Source: Aporrectodea caliginosa (Eukaryota > Annelida > Clitellata > Crassiclitellata > Lumbricidae). From it: a DNA stretch of 64,000 bases. The notes beneath the pieces were generated by a model, which ran no database searches, was not told the origin of the DNA, and worked only from the letters and a program-made list of their open reading frames with translations. The stretch is taken from the NCBI GenBank assembly GCA_020284085.1, contig JACEVL010000148.1:789001-853000 (forward strand), in the 5' to 3' direction. The translations under genes and the position numbers were made by a program. Positions within the stretch are counted from its first letter, which is position 1. Every line of letters begins with the position of its first letter. Positions 1 to 11,173 of this stretch are shown piece after piece.

Positions 1-700
1 CATTCGTTAATAGCTGTCAGAGATAAGGTGGCATACAAGTTACACCTCTCCCACAAGTCTAGCAATAATAGGCGTGCACTTCTCTCGGTAGTATTTGTCT
101 GACAGCTGCTCAGCGGCTCATTTCAAATGACGGCCAACAATAAACAAATTATCAAGGTTTCACCCCACCCCACCCGCGTTTCCTATGCGTACACACATTA
201 GAAGTAGACCCCAAACGCAATCATATGCATCTGGGTTAACTCCCCTCCCATCCATACGTATATACTAAGTGGATGGCCCCTAACGAGTGCGTATTATTCG
301 CACCTGCATTCAAACCAGTTAAGTGTTGCAATTATACAAGACAATGAACTCTGTAATGAGTACTATCATCCAGCGGCGGCAACAGAAATTCCGGTCCCCT
401 AGGCTGAGCAGTCACGTGCCTCTAGACTATCCTTAGGCTTCGCGAGAAATCTAAAAACCAAATTGAAATAATAAAAATGCGAGTACGACCATACGAAATT
501 ATATTTACAGTATAAATAAATATACAACTATGATTTTATTCAGTTAATTTAAAAAATTAATTTTCAAATTTATGCTAATCAAAAAGTAACTTTTCTGGAT
601 ATAGCTGCAGCAAAATCAATTATAATATCCTCTGTTAGGTGAGCTACGTTTAGCGCCTTTGTGATGTTCTTTTAAGGCCCTACATAAATGGCCATATACA
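1..700. other. Unannotated flank, no gene seen
   Basis: AT-rich to mixed DNA without a convincing exon, tRNA-like box pair or tandem repeat. If the plus-strand Trio-like gene extends upstream it would be intron here, but no SH3 or PH exon was recognised. Confidence 0.4.
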
Positions 701-894
701 TAAGTACATACATACATACATACATACATACATACATACATACATACATACATACATACATACGTACGTATGTACGTATGTACGTACGTACGTACATGCA
801 TACGTATACATACATACATACATACATACATACATACATACACACATACATTCATACATACATACATACATACATACATACATACATACATACA
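701..894. repeat. (CATA)n microsatellite with CGTA interruptions
   Basis: Runs of CATA are interrupted near 763-810 by CGTA/TGTA variants. The His-Thr-Tyr-Ile and Met-Tyr-Val-Cys reading frames over it are repeat artefacts. Confidence 0.95.
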
Positions 895-1220
895 TCACCA
901 CCACCATCCACCAGCCCTCAACACTACCACCCTCTGCCCCGTCATCATCTTTGCGTGGTAAATACTTCTCGGAACTGACCAAATGTTATGCGCCGTTTCT
1001 CTTCAATACACATCGCGCCCCCGCCGATCGAACTTTCCGTTCCTAACAACTTCCCAAGAAACGGAGCCTTAGGCTGTTGGAGAAGTCCGCCTCAGGGCGT
1101 CCACATCTTACCTTGATTTGACTTAGAGGCTAATCGGATGTCGGCTGCATGAGATACTGATCGCTCTACTGCGATTGATTATATATCTATGCTCTCTTCT
1201 GCTTTTATCATTTAGCCGCC

Positions 1221-1400
1221 GACTTTCATGAGGTAAAGACCGCCAGGGAGCGAGGAACTACTCCTGACTTTCATGAGGTAAAGACCGCCAGGGAGCGAGG
1301 AACTACTCCTGACTTTCATGAGGTAAAGACCGCCAGGGAGCGAGGAACTACTCCTGACTTTCATGAGGTAAAGACCGCCAGGGAGCGAGGAACTACTCCT
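1221..1400. repeat. Perfect 45-bp tandem repeat, four copies
   Basis: Four identical 45-bp units start at 1221, 1266, 1311 and 1356. Because 45 is a multiple of three, the minus strand stays open through all copies (a 15-residue repeat containing RSSSSLPGGLYLMKV), inside an open frame from 1601 to 1212. No homology is recognised. The exact identity suggests recent amplification. Confidence 0.95.
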
Positions 1401-1640
1401 ACATCCAACGGACTCCGGGATGAATTCTGTTCGCCAGGCACCAAACGTTAAGGTTACCACGGTGACGCAAAAAAGCCTGGAGTATGAAGGTGAGTTCTGG
1501 TAACGGTGTGATGGGGCTTTTGGTCCGTTACATAAATTGCCGTGGCCCGTGAGCTGATTTATCGTGACCTTAACAACTGAGCAAAAGATGAAGAGTTTCA
1601 CTTGTTTCTGTACGTGAACAATTTAAAGAGAATATTATCA

Positions 1641-1881
1641 GACAGTCACAGACAGACACAGGCAGATACTGACAGACACAGAGAGATACAGACAGACACA
1701 GACAGATACAGACAGACACAGACATACATAGACAGACAAACAGACAGACAGACAGACACAGACAGTAACAGACAGACAGACACAGACAGTAACAGACAGA
1801 CACAGACAGTCACAGACAGACACAGGCAGATACTGACAGACACAGACAGATACAGACAGACACAGACATACAGACATACAT

Positions 1882-1918
<37 letters not shown>

Positions 1919-2036
1919 CAGACAGTAACAGACAGACAGACACAGACAGTAACAGACACAGACAGACACAGACAGACACAGTCAGACACAGAAAGACACC
2001 TATGCAGACAGTCACAGAGAGGCAGACACAGACAGC
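1641..2036. repeat. CAGACA-rich minisatellite
   Basis: Imperfect tandem array of CAGACA/CAGACACAGACAGTAACAGA variants. A longer period is visible: the block at about 1640-1790 is repeated in similar order at 1808-1970. The Cys/Val/Leu-rich minus frames are artefacts. Confidence 0.9.
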
Positions 2037-2135
2037 TGAAGAAACTTTTTCAACCCATTTTAAGATGCATCTCTTTAGAACTGCTAGATTGCCATGATTA
2101 GTATCCTTGTGAGATTCTTAAAAGGCATTTTACAA

Positions 2136-2310
2136 ATATACAGACACATAAATACATACATACATACATAACATCGATATGCATACATACATACATACAT
2201 GCATAACATCGATATGCATACATACATACATACATACATCCATGCATGCATTCATATATACATACATACCATAGGTATGCATTTATACATAATATACATA
2301 CAATACATAC
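2136..2310. repeat. CATA-rich simple repeat
   Basis: Interrupted CATA/CATGCATA repeats. Two short direct copies of an ACATCGATATGCATAC segment lie near 2171 and 2206. Confidence 0.8.
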
Positions 2311-2718
2311 ATATATCTCGGCACTTGTTTAGTTTCTTTTTACGGCCCCAAAAGCTCTTGATCAATGTTTCATGCTCATGGAAGAGTTACCAGAAGTTTC
2401 CAGAATTCCAAGGAATTCTGTATGATGTGTTTCAGCACATTTAGATATCAGGAGTCATAACTGACGGTTGATTTATCTACTGTGGATGATATGCCTCTCA
2501 GTCCAAGTAGTTGCTGAGAGTCTGGAAGCAGTGAAACTTAGAGAAAAACGCATGTTTTCCGCTACTGTTGGTCCCACGCCTTATGCAAAACGTATTGGTG
2601 AAACTCACTGCAACTAACTGTTGTTCTAAAAACAGTTGAAACTCTACTTGTTATGTAACCCTTAGCATTTACAATTACATATGACATTGTACAGCACCTT
2701 AGAAGCTGCTGCTAGTAC

Positions 2719-3006
2719 CATATAAATTGTTGTAATTACAATTGCAAGAATTACAATTACAAGAATTACAGTTACAAGAATTACGACTACAAAATTTACG
2801 ATTAAAAAATTTACGATTACAAGAGTTACAGTTACAAGCGTTACAATTACAAGAGTTAAGATTACAAGAATTACGATTACAAGAGTTACAATTACAAGAG
2901 TTATGATTACAAGAGTTACAATTACAAGATTTACAATTAAAAAAATTACAATTACAAGAGTTATGATTACAAGAGTTACAATTACAAGAATTACAATTAC
3001 AATCAC
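2719..3006. repeat. TTACAATTACAAGA minisatellite
   Basis: Imperfect units built from TTACRATTACAAGA, roughly 12-15 bp each. Minus frames read as Ile/Val or Asn/Cys repeats only because of the periodicity. Confidence 0.9.
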
Positions 3007-3464
3007 TGCAACAGAAGGACACTTCAGACCTCAATGTTATTAGCGTTCTTCTTCTGTTATTACTAATTGCAGATTTATATAACACCACTTCAAGAAAGAC
3101 TCATATCAGAGGCTCTTAAGCACTTCGACATACTGATTGAAGGCTGTAGCAGCACTTTAAAAATCCGATAGGGCTTAGAGAACAGAATCTGTTTTGCTCA
3201 TAATATCAGGTATATCACTGTTGTAAGGTCGGATATCTATCTGTATGAAATAAAATTAGATATCCATCTTGATTACAAAATCTGCAAAATCTTTCGTGAA
3301 GTCCGAGAAGTCATATATCGTCTGAGAAATGTAGATCGGATAGCAGTCTTACTCATGAAGTCAGAGGCACATGGCTCTGTGTTTGGCAATTGATGGTTTT
3401 GTTGTGAAATCGGATAATAATCTGTGCATTATAAAAGCAGGTATTTCTTGTAGTCTTAAAAATC

Positions 3465-3516
<52 letters not shown>
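3465..3516. repeat. (AT)n microsatellite
   Basis: Pure AT dinucleotide tract. Confidence 0.95.
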
Positions 3517-3614
3517 GTACATGTATGTATATAATAATATGCAGTTGGATATCAGCCATGGCACTGTATAATGTATTTGAATGTGAGATACAGTAGGATA
3601 CTAGGATCAGTAGG

Positions 3615-3615
<1 letters not shown>

Positions 3616-3667
<52 letters not shown>

Positions 3668-3754
3668 TGTGTGCACAGCATCCTAGAAGTAGCTATAGAA
3701 ATGGTCTCTGTCTCTGTCTGTCTGTCTGTCTGTATGTCTGTGTGTGTGCGTGCG

Positions 3755-3809
<55 letters not shown>

Positions 3810-3812
3810 GTG
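3616..3812. repeat. Two (GT)n tracts around a TCTG-rich spacer
   Basis: GT runs at about 3616-3665 and 3738-3812 flank a short TCTG-rich spacer at 3707-3735. Such GT runs can adopt Z-DNA; nothing else here suggests function. Confidence 0.9.
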
Positions 3813-3829
3813 TTGTGAATTCGGATATC

Positions 3830-5425
3830 AATCTTCGTGTTGTACAGTTAGACATCGGTCTGGTGTATACACCGGTAATTAGATATAAAAACATCACTGC
3901 TACAAATCCAGATATCAATCGTTTCCTAATACACGCGTAGTCTAGCACTAGCAGGTTTCGGCGTTTCAATGTAGAAATTGGTCGTTTGTGTTTGGCGTGT
4001 TGCTATTCCGACAGATAGCAACGAGATTATTTTAGCAAGTGCCATATGTAAACACTGTCGACGGTTTAGTCTCGTTTAGTTTAGTCTGGTTTAGTCTGGT
4101 CTATGCGAATCGTGGCCTATAGAAAGCTTCTAGAAACGTCTCTTATAGTTTGTTGTTTACTGCAGAGCTGCGAAGCGTAAGCAATATTATCGCAGGTATT
4201 TATATAGCGCCTAGTTTCTGGCCGGTAACACTAACTTTAACTTACCATTGAGCAGATGGGTTACAGCAGCGGGTGGGATAGACTCAGATAGTTGATGGGG
4301 TTTAAGTAACAGACTCATCAATGAATCTGCTTATGAAGACAATACATGACCCTTCCATGGGCATTTAAGATGGGACCCATATGGGCTCTATTATACTGGT
4401 CCTATATGGAATTATGGGCCTGTATGGGGCTCCATACAGGGGATGCTGGCAGAGGAGCCAGGCTCGGCAGTTGTGAGTCTTGTGACTATATCCTTATGTG
4501 GTAGTGAGACAGAAATGCCTAGAAGTAAGAAGACCAGTGACCCAAATGCCCCCAAAATGTGGCAGCTTAATAAATGCAAACCAAATGTAATGTAATGTAT
4601 AAAAAGTAATGTCACTGAACATTTATATAGTGCCCCTTCAAGATATCTACTCAGAGGCAGTCTATGCACTAGCCTATATGATGTTAAATGTCATTACAAA
4701 TGAATATAATTATTGCATCAGTTAGCAAAACAATGCACAAATACACAGAGTGTAATTGTAAGTAAACATTTGAATTACACCTCATCCAGAAAAATTATTT
4801 GCAGGCACCCAGTGCTAGCATAAATGAGGTTAAAGTTCAATAACAACAAAATGTTCATCCGTTAGCAAACAGATATGGCCTAACTAGATGACGTTAACTT
4901 CGTTAAGAGTCACCAGTAACAGGCTCCCACATAGACCTACATGTAGAGCCCAAGCAACGGATTGCCATCTGCAGTTGATGATAGAATTTCTCTGTTAAGA
5001 ATTTCTTAAAGTCGGCGCTCACGTGAAACATAAATTTCACATGTTTCCTCATTCAGGCAGTAAAGCTTTGCGGTTGAAGTCAGTGTTAGATAACGTGCAG
5101 AGCCACTGGCTGAAGAATTTCTGATTCATCCTGTTTCCGACCTATTGTCCATTTAAGATAAAGCCTCCTGAAATAACGCCTGGTTTCTATTTATTAGGTA
5201 ACAGTGTACTGACATCCATGATAGCCTTAAGGTCACAAAAGTCACTGGCCAAGGTTCGGTAATAACGTGGTCTGGTTGGAGCTGTTGGGGCGTTGGCCCT
5301 TCCCTCTCTTATAGGAGGGAAAGCCTCCATGTAACTGACGACTGGCCTGAAATACGGAACAATGAATATGCTAAAATTAGGTTTAACTGGTTCACGCACT
5401 TAGCAGAAACATATAGGTATTGCAA
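3830..5425. other. Repeat remnants, no gene seen
   Basis: No exon is supported. Visible are a few copies of a GGATATC-type motif (near 3828, 3910 and earlier at 3229), TTTAGTCTGG direct repeats at 4075-4102, CATATGGG-like palindromic words at 4376-4440, and a SINE 3' hairpin relic at about 4612-4680. One isolated AGGTTAAAGTTCA occurs near 4828, outside the minisatellite that follows. Confidence 0.4.
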
Positions 5426-5429
5426 ATCA

Positions 5430-5935
5430 TGCTGAAGTTCAAAGGTTAGAGGTCGATAAGAACATAATGAACATAAGAAATGGAGGTGTTGTAAATAAGG
5501 TTGAAGTTCAAAGGTTAGGATTCATAGGTCAGCAGTTGCACTTAAGAAATGGAGATGTTGTAAATGAGGTTAAAGTTCAAAGGTTAGGATTCGATAGGTC
5601 ATCACATAAGAAATGGAGGTGTTGTAAATTAGGTTAAAGTTCAAAGGTTATGGTTCATAGGTTAGCACATAAGAAATGGAGGTGTTGTAAATGAGGTTAA
5701 AGTTCAAAGGTTAGGGTTCATAGGTCAGCACATAAGAAATGGAGGTGTTGTAAATGAGGTTGAAGTTCAAAGGTTATGGTTCGCTAGGTCATCACATAAG
5801 AAATAATGAAACTGGAGGTGTTGTAAAAATGAGGTTAAAGTTCAAAGGTTAGAATTCGATAGGTCATCACATAAGAAATGGAGTTGTTGTAAATAAGGTT
5901 AAAGTTCAAAGGTTAGAGTTCGATAGGTCAGCTGG
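5430..5935. repeat. 63-75 bp minisatellite rich in nuclear-receptor half-sites
   Basis: Eight degenerate copies, with AGTTCAAAGGTTA at about 5436, 5505, 5574, 5638, 5701, 5764, 5839 and 5903 (steps 63-75 bp). The best copy, 5694-5727, holds five hexamers (AGGTTA, AGTTCA, AGGTTA, GGTTCA, AGGTCA), each separated by one base. That is a chain of overlapping DR1 elements of the kind bound by HNF4, RXR, PPAR and COUP-TF family receptors. The array ends about 25 bp before the splice acceptor of the exon at 5960. Confidence 0.9.
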
Positions 5936-5959
5936 TGACTGTGTTTTTTTCGGTTTCAG

Positions 5960-6041
5960 ATGCTGCCTTAGGTGCAACGAGCGACGAGTTACTCGTGTCG
6001 AGCAACAGTGATAGTGGCCAGAAACGAAAGAGCAGTTTTCG
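5960..6041 (+). CDS. Trio/Kalirin-like RhoGEF, linker exon
   Basis: Internal exon bounded by a good acceptor (TTTTTTTCGGTTTCAG) and donor (CG|GTGAGC). It is entered after one base of a codon and left after two. It encodes about 26 residues with DELLVSSNSDSGQKRKSSF, then an Arg codon split across the junction. Its phase-2 end joins in frame to the exon at 9449, giving SSFRKWLTNPMRKLSQGK. As I recall the family, human TRIO has a Ser-rich stretch with VSSND before NTLRKWLTSPVRRLSSGK in the linker between the first GEF/SH3 unit and the second. The protein activates Rho-family GTPases at the membrane. No upstream exon was recognised. The symbol is withheld because TRIO and KALRN cannot be separated here. 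Confidence 0.6.
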
Positions 6042-6289
6042 GTGAGCAGGTTTCTTATAATTGGAGTCACGTCACTGATAAAAACGTATGCATAGAGAGT
6101 TATTTTATGTATTGTTGTTCTAAATTGTTAAATGTTAATAGCAAAATTCATGTATGCAGATAGCAGAATTGTATAATGGTCCGAAATTGTTGATAGAAAA
6201 AATTAATAATCACGAGGTTAACATCTTTAAAAAGGCCGACTTATGTAGGCTACTTGTGTACATATATAAATAGTTATGCATATGTTTAT

Positions 6290-6545
6290 GTATGTATGCA
6301 TGTTTAGTGTTACATGTATGTATAAGAACATATGCATGTATATATGTATATGTGTATTTTTGCAGCATTTGTATGAAAGCATTTTATGTATGTATGTGTA
6401 TATGTAGGCATACTATTGTGTAGGTACTGGTATGTATATATAAATATATATGTGTGTATATATATAAGTATGTATGTATGTATGTATGTATGTATGTATG
6501 TATTTATATATGTATGTATGTATAAATGCATTTGCAATGTATGCA
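6290..6545. repeat. ATGT-rich simple repeat
   Basis: Interrupted (ATGT)n with TATA tracts, inside the intron between 6041 and the next exon. Confidence 0.85.
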
Positions 6546-6696
6546 TGAAAGCCTTTATATTGCAGCTTTCATGAACTTCTGACATATGGATATACGTGCA
6601 TGTATATGTTTGCATATGTATACATGTATATATATATGTACCAGTGTTAATTATACAAGTATGCACTGTATGTAATGGTAATGTAAAAGTAATCAG

Positions 6697-6826
6697 ACAT
6701 TTGAAGAAACCTCTGAGTGATGCTCCTGGCTCAGCAACGCCATCCATAATTGATCCAGATGCTTTCCAGGTGTTGACGGATTTGATGCAGCCGAGGAAGA
6801 AGAAGGTTCAGTCCTTGAGCTTCAAG
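6697..6826 (+). CDS. Candidate alternative exon of the Trio/Kalirin-like gene
   Basis: Open block with an acceptor AG at 6695-6696 and donor AAG|GTAAAC. It encodes about 43 residues including SDAPGSATPSIIDPDAFQVL and MQPRKKKVQSLSFK. It starts after two codon bases and ends in phase 0, the same phase class as the exon at 9449. It could therefore join 6041 to 32027 in place of that exon. If both were included, the frame of the 9449 exon would shift and hit a stop after about 30 codons. I recognise no family for the sequence, and the acceptor has a weak polypyrimidine tract. It could also be chance or another gene's exon. Confidence 0.4.
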
Positions 6827-7086
6827 GTAAACAGTATGGTCTGCGGTAAACGATCCAAGCAGGAAGCCACTAACAGTTGCCTGCAGTAGTTTGAAATGAG
6901 AAAACGCAGTGTTGCTTTGAAATTGTTATCCAGCAGCCACGATGAAGCTGTTATAAATGATTTGCATGTGTATCGAATAAGCAAGGATATTACTGATGTA
7001 GTTGTACTTATAAGAAGGAAGATATGAACTGAGAAAGATGGACATACACGCACTGTGTTGCACAGAACAAATCCACATAGGACATA

Positions 7087-7402
7087 CAGGCCCGCCGAGA
7101 GGGGGGGGGCAGAGGGGGCAAAAACCCAGGGGCCTGGCGACTTTTAGGGGCCCAGGCTGGGCCCAGCAATCAACTTATGAAAAATATTATAATCAGTTAT
7201 ACAAAGTTTATGATTTATGCCTTTTAAAATATAATATTACGGACACTTAACTACAATAGTTGCATATATAAATATAATTTTGTAGGGTTGTACCCTGCAC
7301 TATTATTATTTCAGTTTTTTTTAAATTTCTCATAAAGTCTAAGGATAGTTAGGGCCCGTGGCTGCTCTGCCTAGGGGTCCGGAATTTCTGTCGGCAGCCA
7401 TG
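7087..7402. mobile_element. hAT-like miniature inverted-repeat element
   Basis: A 316-bp segment flanked by a perfect 8-bp direct repeat, AGGACATA, at 7079-7086 and 7403-7410. The ends are imperfect inverted repeats (CAGGCCCGCCGAGAG at the left; the right end reversed reads CATGGCTGCCGACAG). An 8-bp duplication is typical of the hAT superfamily. No transposase is encoded, so it is non-autonomous. It lies in a Trio-like intron. Confidence 0.8.
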
Positions 7403-7470
7403 AGGACATATAATTATATCCTATGTGATATATAGCTATGTGATATACATTATATATATCATATATAAAG

Positions 7471-7550
<80 letters not shown>
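7471..7550. repeat. (AT)n microsatellite
   Basis: About 80 bp of nearly pure AT dinucleotide just right of the hAT-like element. Confidence 0.95.
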
Positions 7551-7553
<3 letters not shown>

Positions 7554-7888
7554 ATAACTTATGGCAGAGCAAGTTTAATCGGGCCATGCGCAACAAAATA
7601 TAACTGGAAATATATCAGTTCGCGAAGGAAAATTTCGTAAATGACGGAGATGAAAAAGACTGTTTATACTTCTGAGAAAATTACTCAACCAGGAAATGAG
7701 ATGGAGACCAGAGTACACACGTGATTTCTGCTATGGTGACTGATTTGCAGACGGAAATAAAAGAGTGTCGGAAGTTAATATGTTTATATTGGCTGGCTAC
7801 AAATAGCATTCCTGAAGATACCTGTAGTTTATCGACATGCTGATGAATCGAATCCGCCTACATGAATCACGTTAAAGTTGGCCCCTTT

Positions 7889-8220
7889 ACTTGACCTTGG
7901 TATGTAGGAAGATGTGTGACCAGAGGTCCAGAGCTACGCTGTCTTGCAACGACAATGGAAGATTTTCACTGAGGGAAAATCCGCATATATTTAATTAAAT
8001 GATAGTTTCTTTTTCTTGACCTTGGCTTGGTATGTAGGAAGATGTGTGACCAGAGCTACGCTGTCTTGCAACGACTATGGAAGAGGGAAAATCCGCATAT
8101 AGGCTATTTAATCAAATGATAGTTTCTTTTTCTTGACCTTGGACCTTGGTTAGTAGGAAGATGTTTGGCTGAAGCATAGTCCCAGGCCGTAGCTATCCTA
8201 TTTTGCAACAACTACTGGAG
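7889..8220. repeat. Roughly 120-bp tandem repeat, three degenerate copies
   Basis: Copies begin at about 7890, 8015 and 8132, each with TTGACCTTGG...AGGAAGATGT. The third is more diverged. TTGACCTTGG reversed is CCAAGGTCAA, the monomeric site form used by SF-1/FTZ-F1 and ERR receptors; function is not implied. Confidence 0.85.
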
Positions 8221-8582
8221 ATGCTCAGTGTTGGCTGTTTATCTTTTCGCTTCTATTCACCAGGGGGAAGAACGGATTAGTATGGATCCGAGCTTTTGAT
8301 ACATGGTTCAGATAGCTTTGAAGCTTGGACGGACCTGCGTATAACTGTGCTAACCATTTTAATCAATCTACAATGGCCACTTAATTACTCTGGTGTACAA
8401 ATTAGCTATGAACATTTACATAATACCTTTTAAGAGTCTTATCAGCCGTGCACTGTTGATATAAATGTATAAATAAGTAAGTAAAAAGCCTAGATAAGAA
8501 ATAAATTAATGAAACCCACTTGGAGAAATACCGAGTAGCAAGTTTCGGTTTATCATTCAACTACATATAGGCCTAAACTGAT

Positions 8583-8900
8583 CTCTTGACAACCCCTCTG
8601 ACTAGACGCAGTGCTCGTGGATAAGCTGGTTCTTTGCGCTTAGCTTTAGAATAGCGCTTTATAAATTAGGAGTTTATACGATTATTATGATAGTACTGAG
8701 GTGGGCTGTCACCCAGAGGTCTGGGCTTTAATCCCTGCCAAGAATAAAAGATATTTAAAAATTTCTGACCTCATATCCAATAAAAAAAACTCTGCAACAC
8801 AATGAGCACATTGTATTGTATTGTATTGTATTTGAACACTTGTTATAGCGCCTCTACCAGATTTCCTATTCAGAGGCGCTCCCGACTACTGCTGTAGTCG
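8583..8900. repeat. SINE 3'-region relics
   Basis: Segment 8583-8682 (ACGCAGTGCTCGTG...GCGCTTTATAAATT) is closely matched in the same orientation at 32485-32585. Segment 8812-8900 is a reverse-oriented SINE tail: (TTGTA)n then GTTATAGCGCC...AGAGGCGCTC, with arms of the hairpin found on other SINEs here. Confidence 0.7.
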
Positions 8901-9448
8901 TGAAACATGCTTTGGGCAGTTATAGGCTATGGCTAAGAAAATGAAGTCGCTATCACTTTCAACCCATAGCTGCCTCTTGAAGATAACGCAATGTACTGCT
9001 AGTTTCTTCTTTTAACCGTTACCAGCGACTCTGGACCTCTAAAACTTATTTTCAGACAGTCAAACGTTTACTGGTTTCAAATGGAGGATGGGGGGGAGGG
9101 GGGAGCATAAAATATACTTTGACAGTATCATTGTCTTTAGCATTTAATGCTTACTTACTAATGTAGTTTTACCTTTTCCATGAACATTATGTAATGAAGC
9201 GTTGTGGTTATCTTAATTTAGGTAGAGCCAAGTCACATTAGAAGATTTAGGCCGTTTGTTTTTAACTGGATATGCTACAAATAACGTGATTATTGGGAGT
9301 AACTGTGCTTCTCTGGGCTATATTTCTATGCTTTCAATGTTATTCGTATACTCAGCCTTGTTTCGAAGAGCTTAGTCTGCACGGCTCTGACTAGTTCCTT
9401 TGAAGTGGAAGCATTATACAATATCTTGTCACTTACTGTTACTCGCAG

Positions 9449-9572
9449 AAAATGGCTAACAAATCCAATGCGAAAGTTGAGCCAGGGCAAGATGGAGCGA
9501 CGCCCCACGGAAAAATCCACAAAGCAAGAAGAGAAGATTGAGAGGAAATTGGGCAAATTCTCTACATTAAAG
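9449..9572 (+). CDS. Trio/Kalirin-like RhoGEF, KWLT-motif linker exon
   Basis: Exon with acceptor TTACTCGCAG and donor AAG|GTGAGA. It adds the third base of an Arg codon, then reads KWLTNPMRKLSQGK and a Lys/Glu-rich stretch to GKFSTLK, ending in phase 0. The RKWLTxPxRKLSxGK signature matches, from memory, the segment after the first SH3 domain of TRIO and Kalirin (KWLTSPVRRLSSGK). The linker separates the Rac/RhoG-directed GEF1 unit from the RhoA-directed GEF2 unit. It joins in frame both upstream (6041) and downstream (32027). The direct join to 32027 would make a linker shorter than in vertebrates. Confidence 0.75.
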
Positions 9573-10624
9573 GTGAGAAACTTCTGGATATTATATTGAA
9601 TTGAATTGAAGCCGTTTATTGATTCGTAACTCATAAGCAACAGAAAAATACAGGCGTAATGAAATATTAAGGAAATTTATTTATTATTTATTTTCCAAGG
9701 AAAATTCCAAAAGCACCACTGCAGGAACATAATCAGAAGTGCCAATATGTACTAACCTATACGTTGGTAAGTGTCGTTAGGTACAGAACATTTATCAGTT
9801 AGCAAACATTGCTGGGATAACTACACAAGTCACCAGTCACTATGACAGTATGCCCATGCGGGCTTCACATGTACCATCATATGAGACCATATGAAAATCC
9901 AATATGCCAAAATTTCTCACGTGGTTTTCAAACGTCTTATAATATGGGACCACAAGCAGAACATATGAAGCCCATATGGGAATATTGTCATATGGGCTTC
10001 ATACGTCCCTCAATAGCTATAGTACTGTAAGAGGCGCTTTACAAATTCTCAGATATGATACGATACAATATTGCTGTTGGGGTAGGTATCGTTTGTACGT
10101 TTGTTTGTATGTTTGTGTGTATATGCACGTATGTGTTTGGATAACTTATATAGCGACTTCGGAAAACCTCACAAGAGCCGAATTATGGTTCGCTGTCAGG
10201 TAGTATAACAGCACAGCACTTTATAAATGGCTGAACAGCAGTTAGTAGTTTAATAACAAATTAAGAGTTGGTCTTTGTCTTTGCTTTGTCCTATGTGGGA
10301 GTATTTCAGGACAGTTTGTGATAAGGCTGTAATTTCAGTCGACCTCACCGGTCAGGGCCAAAATGCAAGTGACTGGTTTTCACGAGTCTTAATTGGCACA
10401 GGGTTTCTTAAGTCGTGTAAAAAGACTCGCCAGACTCGTGCAGCTCAAGCTAATTGTAGCCGTGAGGCAAAGGTTAACCAGGCAAGAGATACAGTTACCA
10501 ATTAGTGCAAAATTATGTATTAATCAGTGTTGCAGCCAGATGGGAAGCCAAAAACACAGGCACAAGCCTTGCAATTTACCCTGTCCGTCTTGCTCAGTCA
10601 TGTCGGGTAAGTAAGTTAGTAAGC

Positions 10625-10885
10625 GTATTCTTTATTAAACCGGTTGCAGAAGAGCCGCACTTCTGTGTACCAACATCATAGAACAGCCTAGGTGTGGTTA
10701 GTTTGCTGGACTGTCAACCGAGAGGTCGGGGTTTAAAATCCCCACCAGGGCAGAAATGTCGACATTTCTCTCCTTCTGCACCCCTAGCCAACTCATCTGT
10801 GAGTATGCTGTTGGTGGGTAGATCGGACGACGAGGAGAGGGCTGGCCACCTACCCTCATATGACATGTAAAGCATAGTAGTAGAC
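10625..10885 (+). mobile_element. tRNA-derived SINE
   Basis: Position 10690 onward reads like a tRNA-derived head: a GTGGTTAGTTTGCTGG A-box-like segment, then GGGTTTAAAATCCC in the B-box place. A body containing GGAGAGGGCTGGCCACCTACC follows; related bodies occur near 25385-25450 and 25890-25960. The leading part (10628-10680, TTCTTTATTAAACCGGTTGC) is repeated at 17632-17690. Confidence 0.65.
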
Positions 10886-10889
10886 TAGG

Positions 10890-11142
10890 CCCTACTTACT
10901 TTTTGGGTTTTGTCATTTGCACTTATTATTCTGTGCCCTTATCATTTTTGCTCTTATTATTTTTCCCTTATCACTGCGTATCCCTATTAAGACACTGCCC
11001 ATTTTACTTCCGTTATTTTGATTGCAAGTTTTCAATAGAATACAGAAGATTCATTAGATGCATGTATTTGTAGTAAGTTAATGACATCTATCTATACATG
11101 CATGTATGTATAACTATGTGGAGTAAGTTAATATACACACAA

Positions 11143-11173
<31 letters not shown>

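Noticed and set aside
1570..2015. Cys/Val/Leu-rich membrane-like proteins
   Set aside because: Frames over the CAGACA minisatellite; composition is fully explained by the repeat.
2662..3088. Ile/Val-rich transmembrane or Asn/Cys-rich protein
   Set aside because: Frames over the TTACAATTACAAGA minisatellite.
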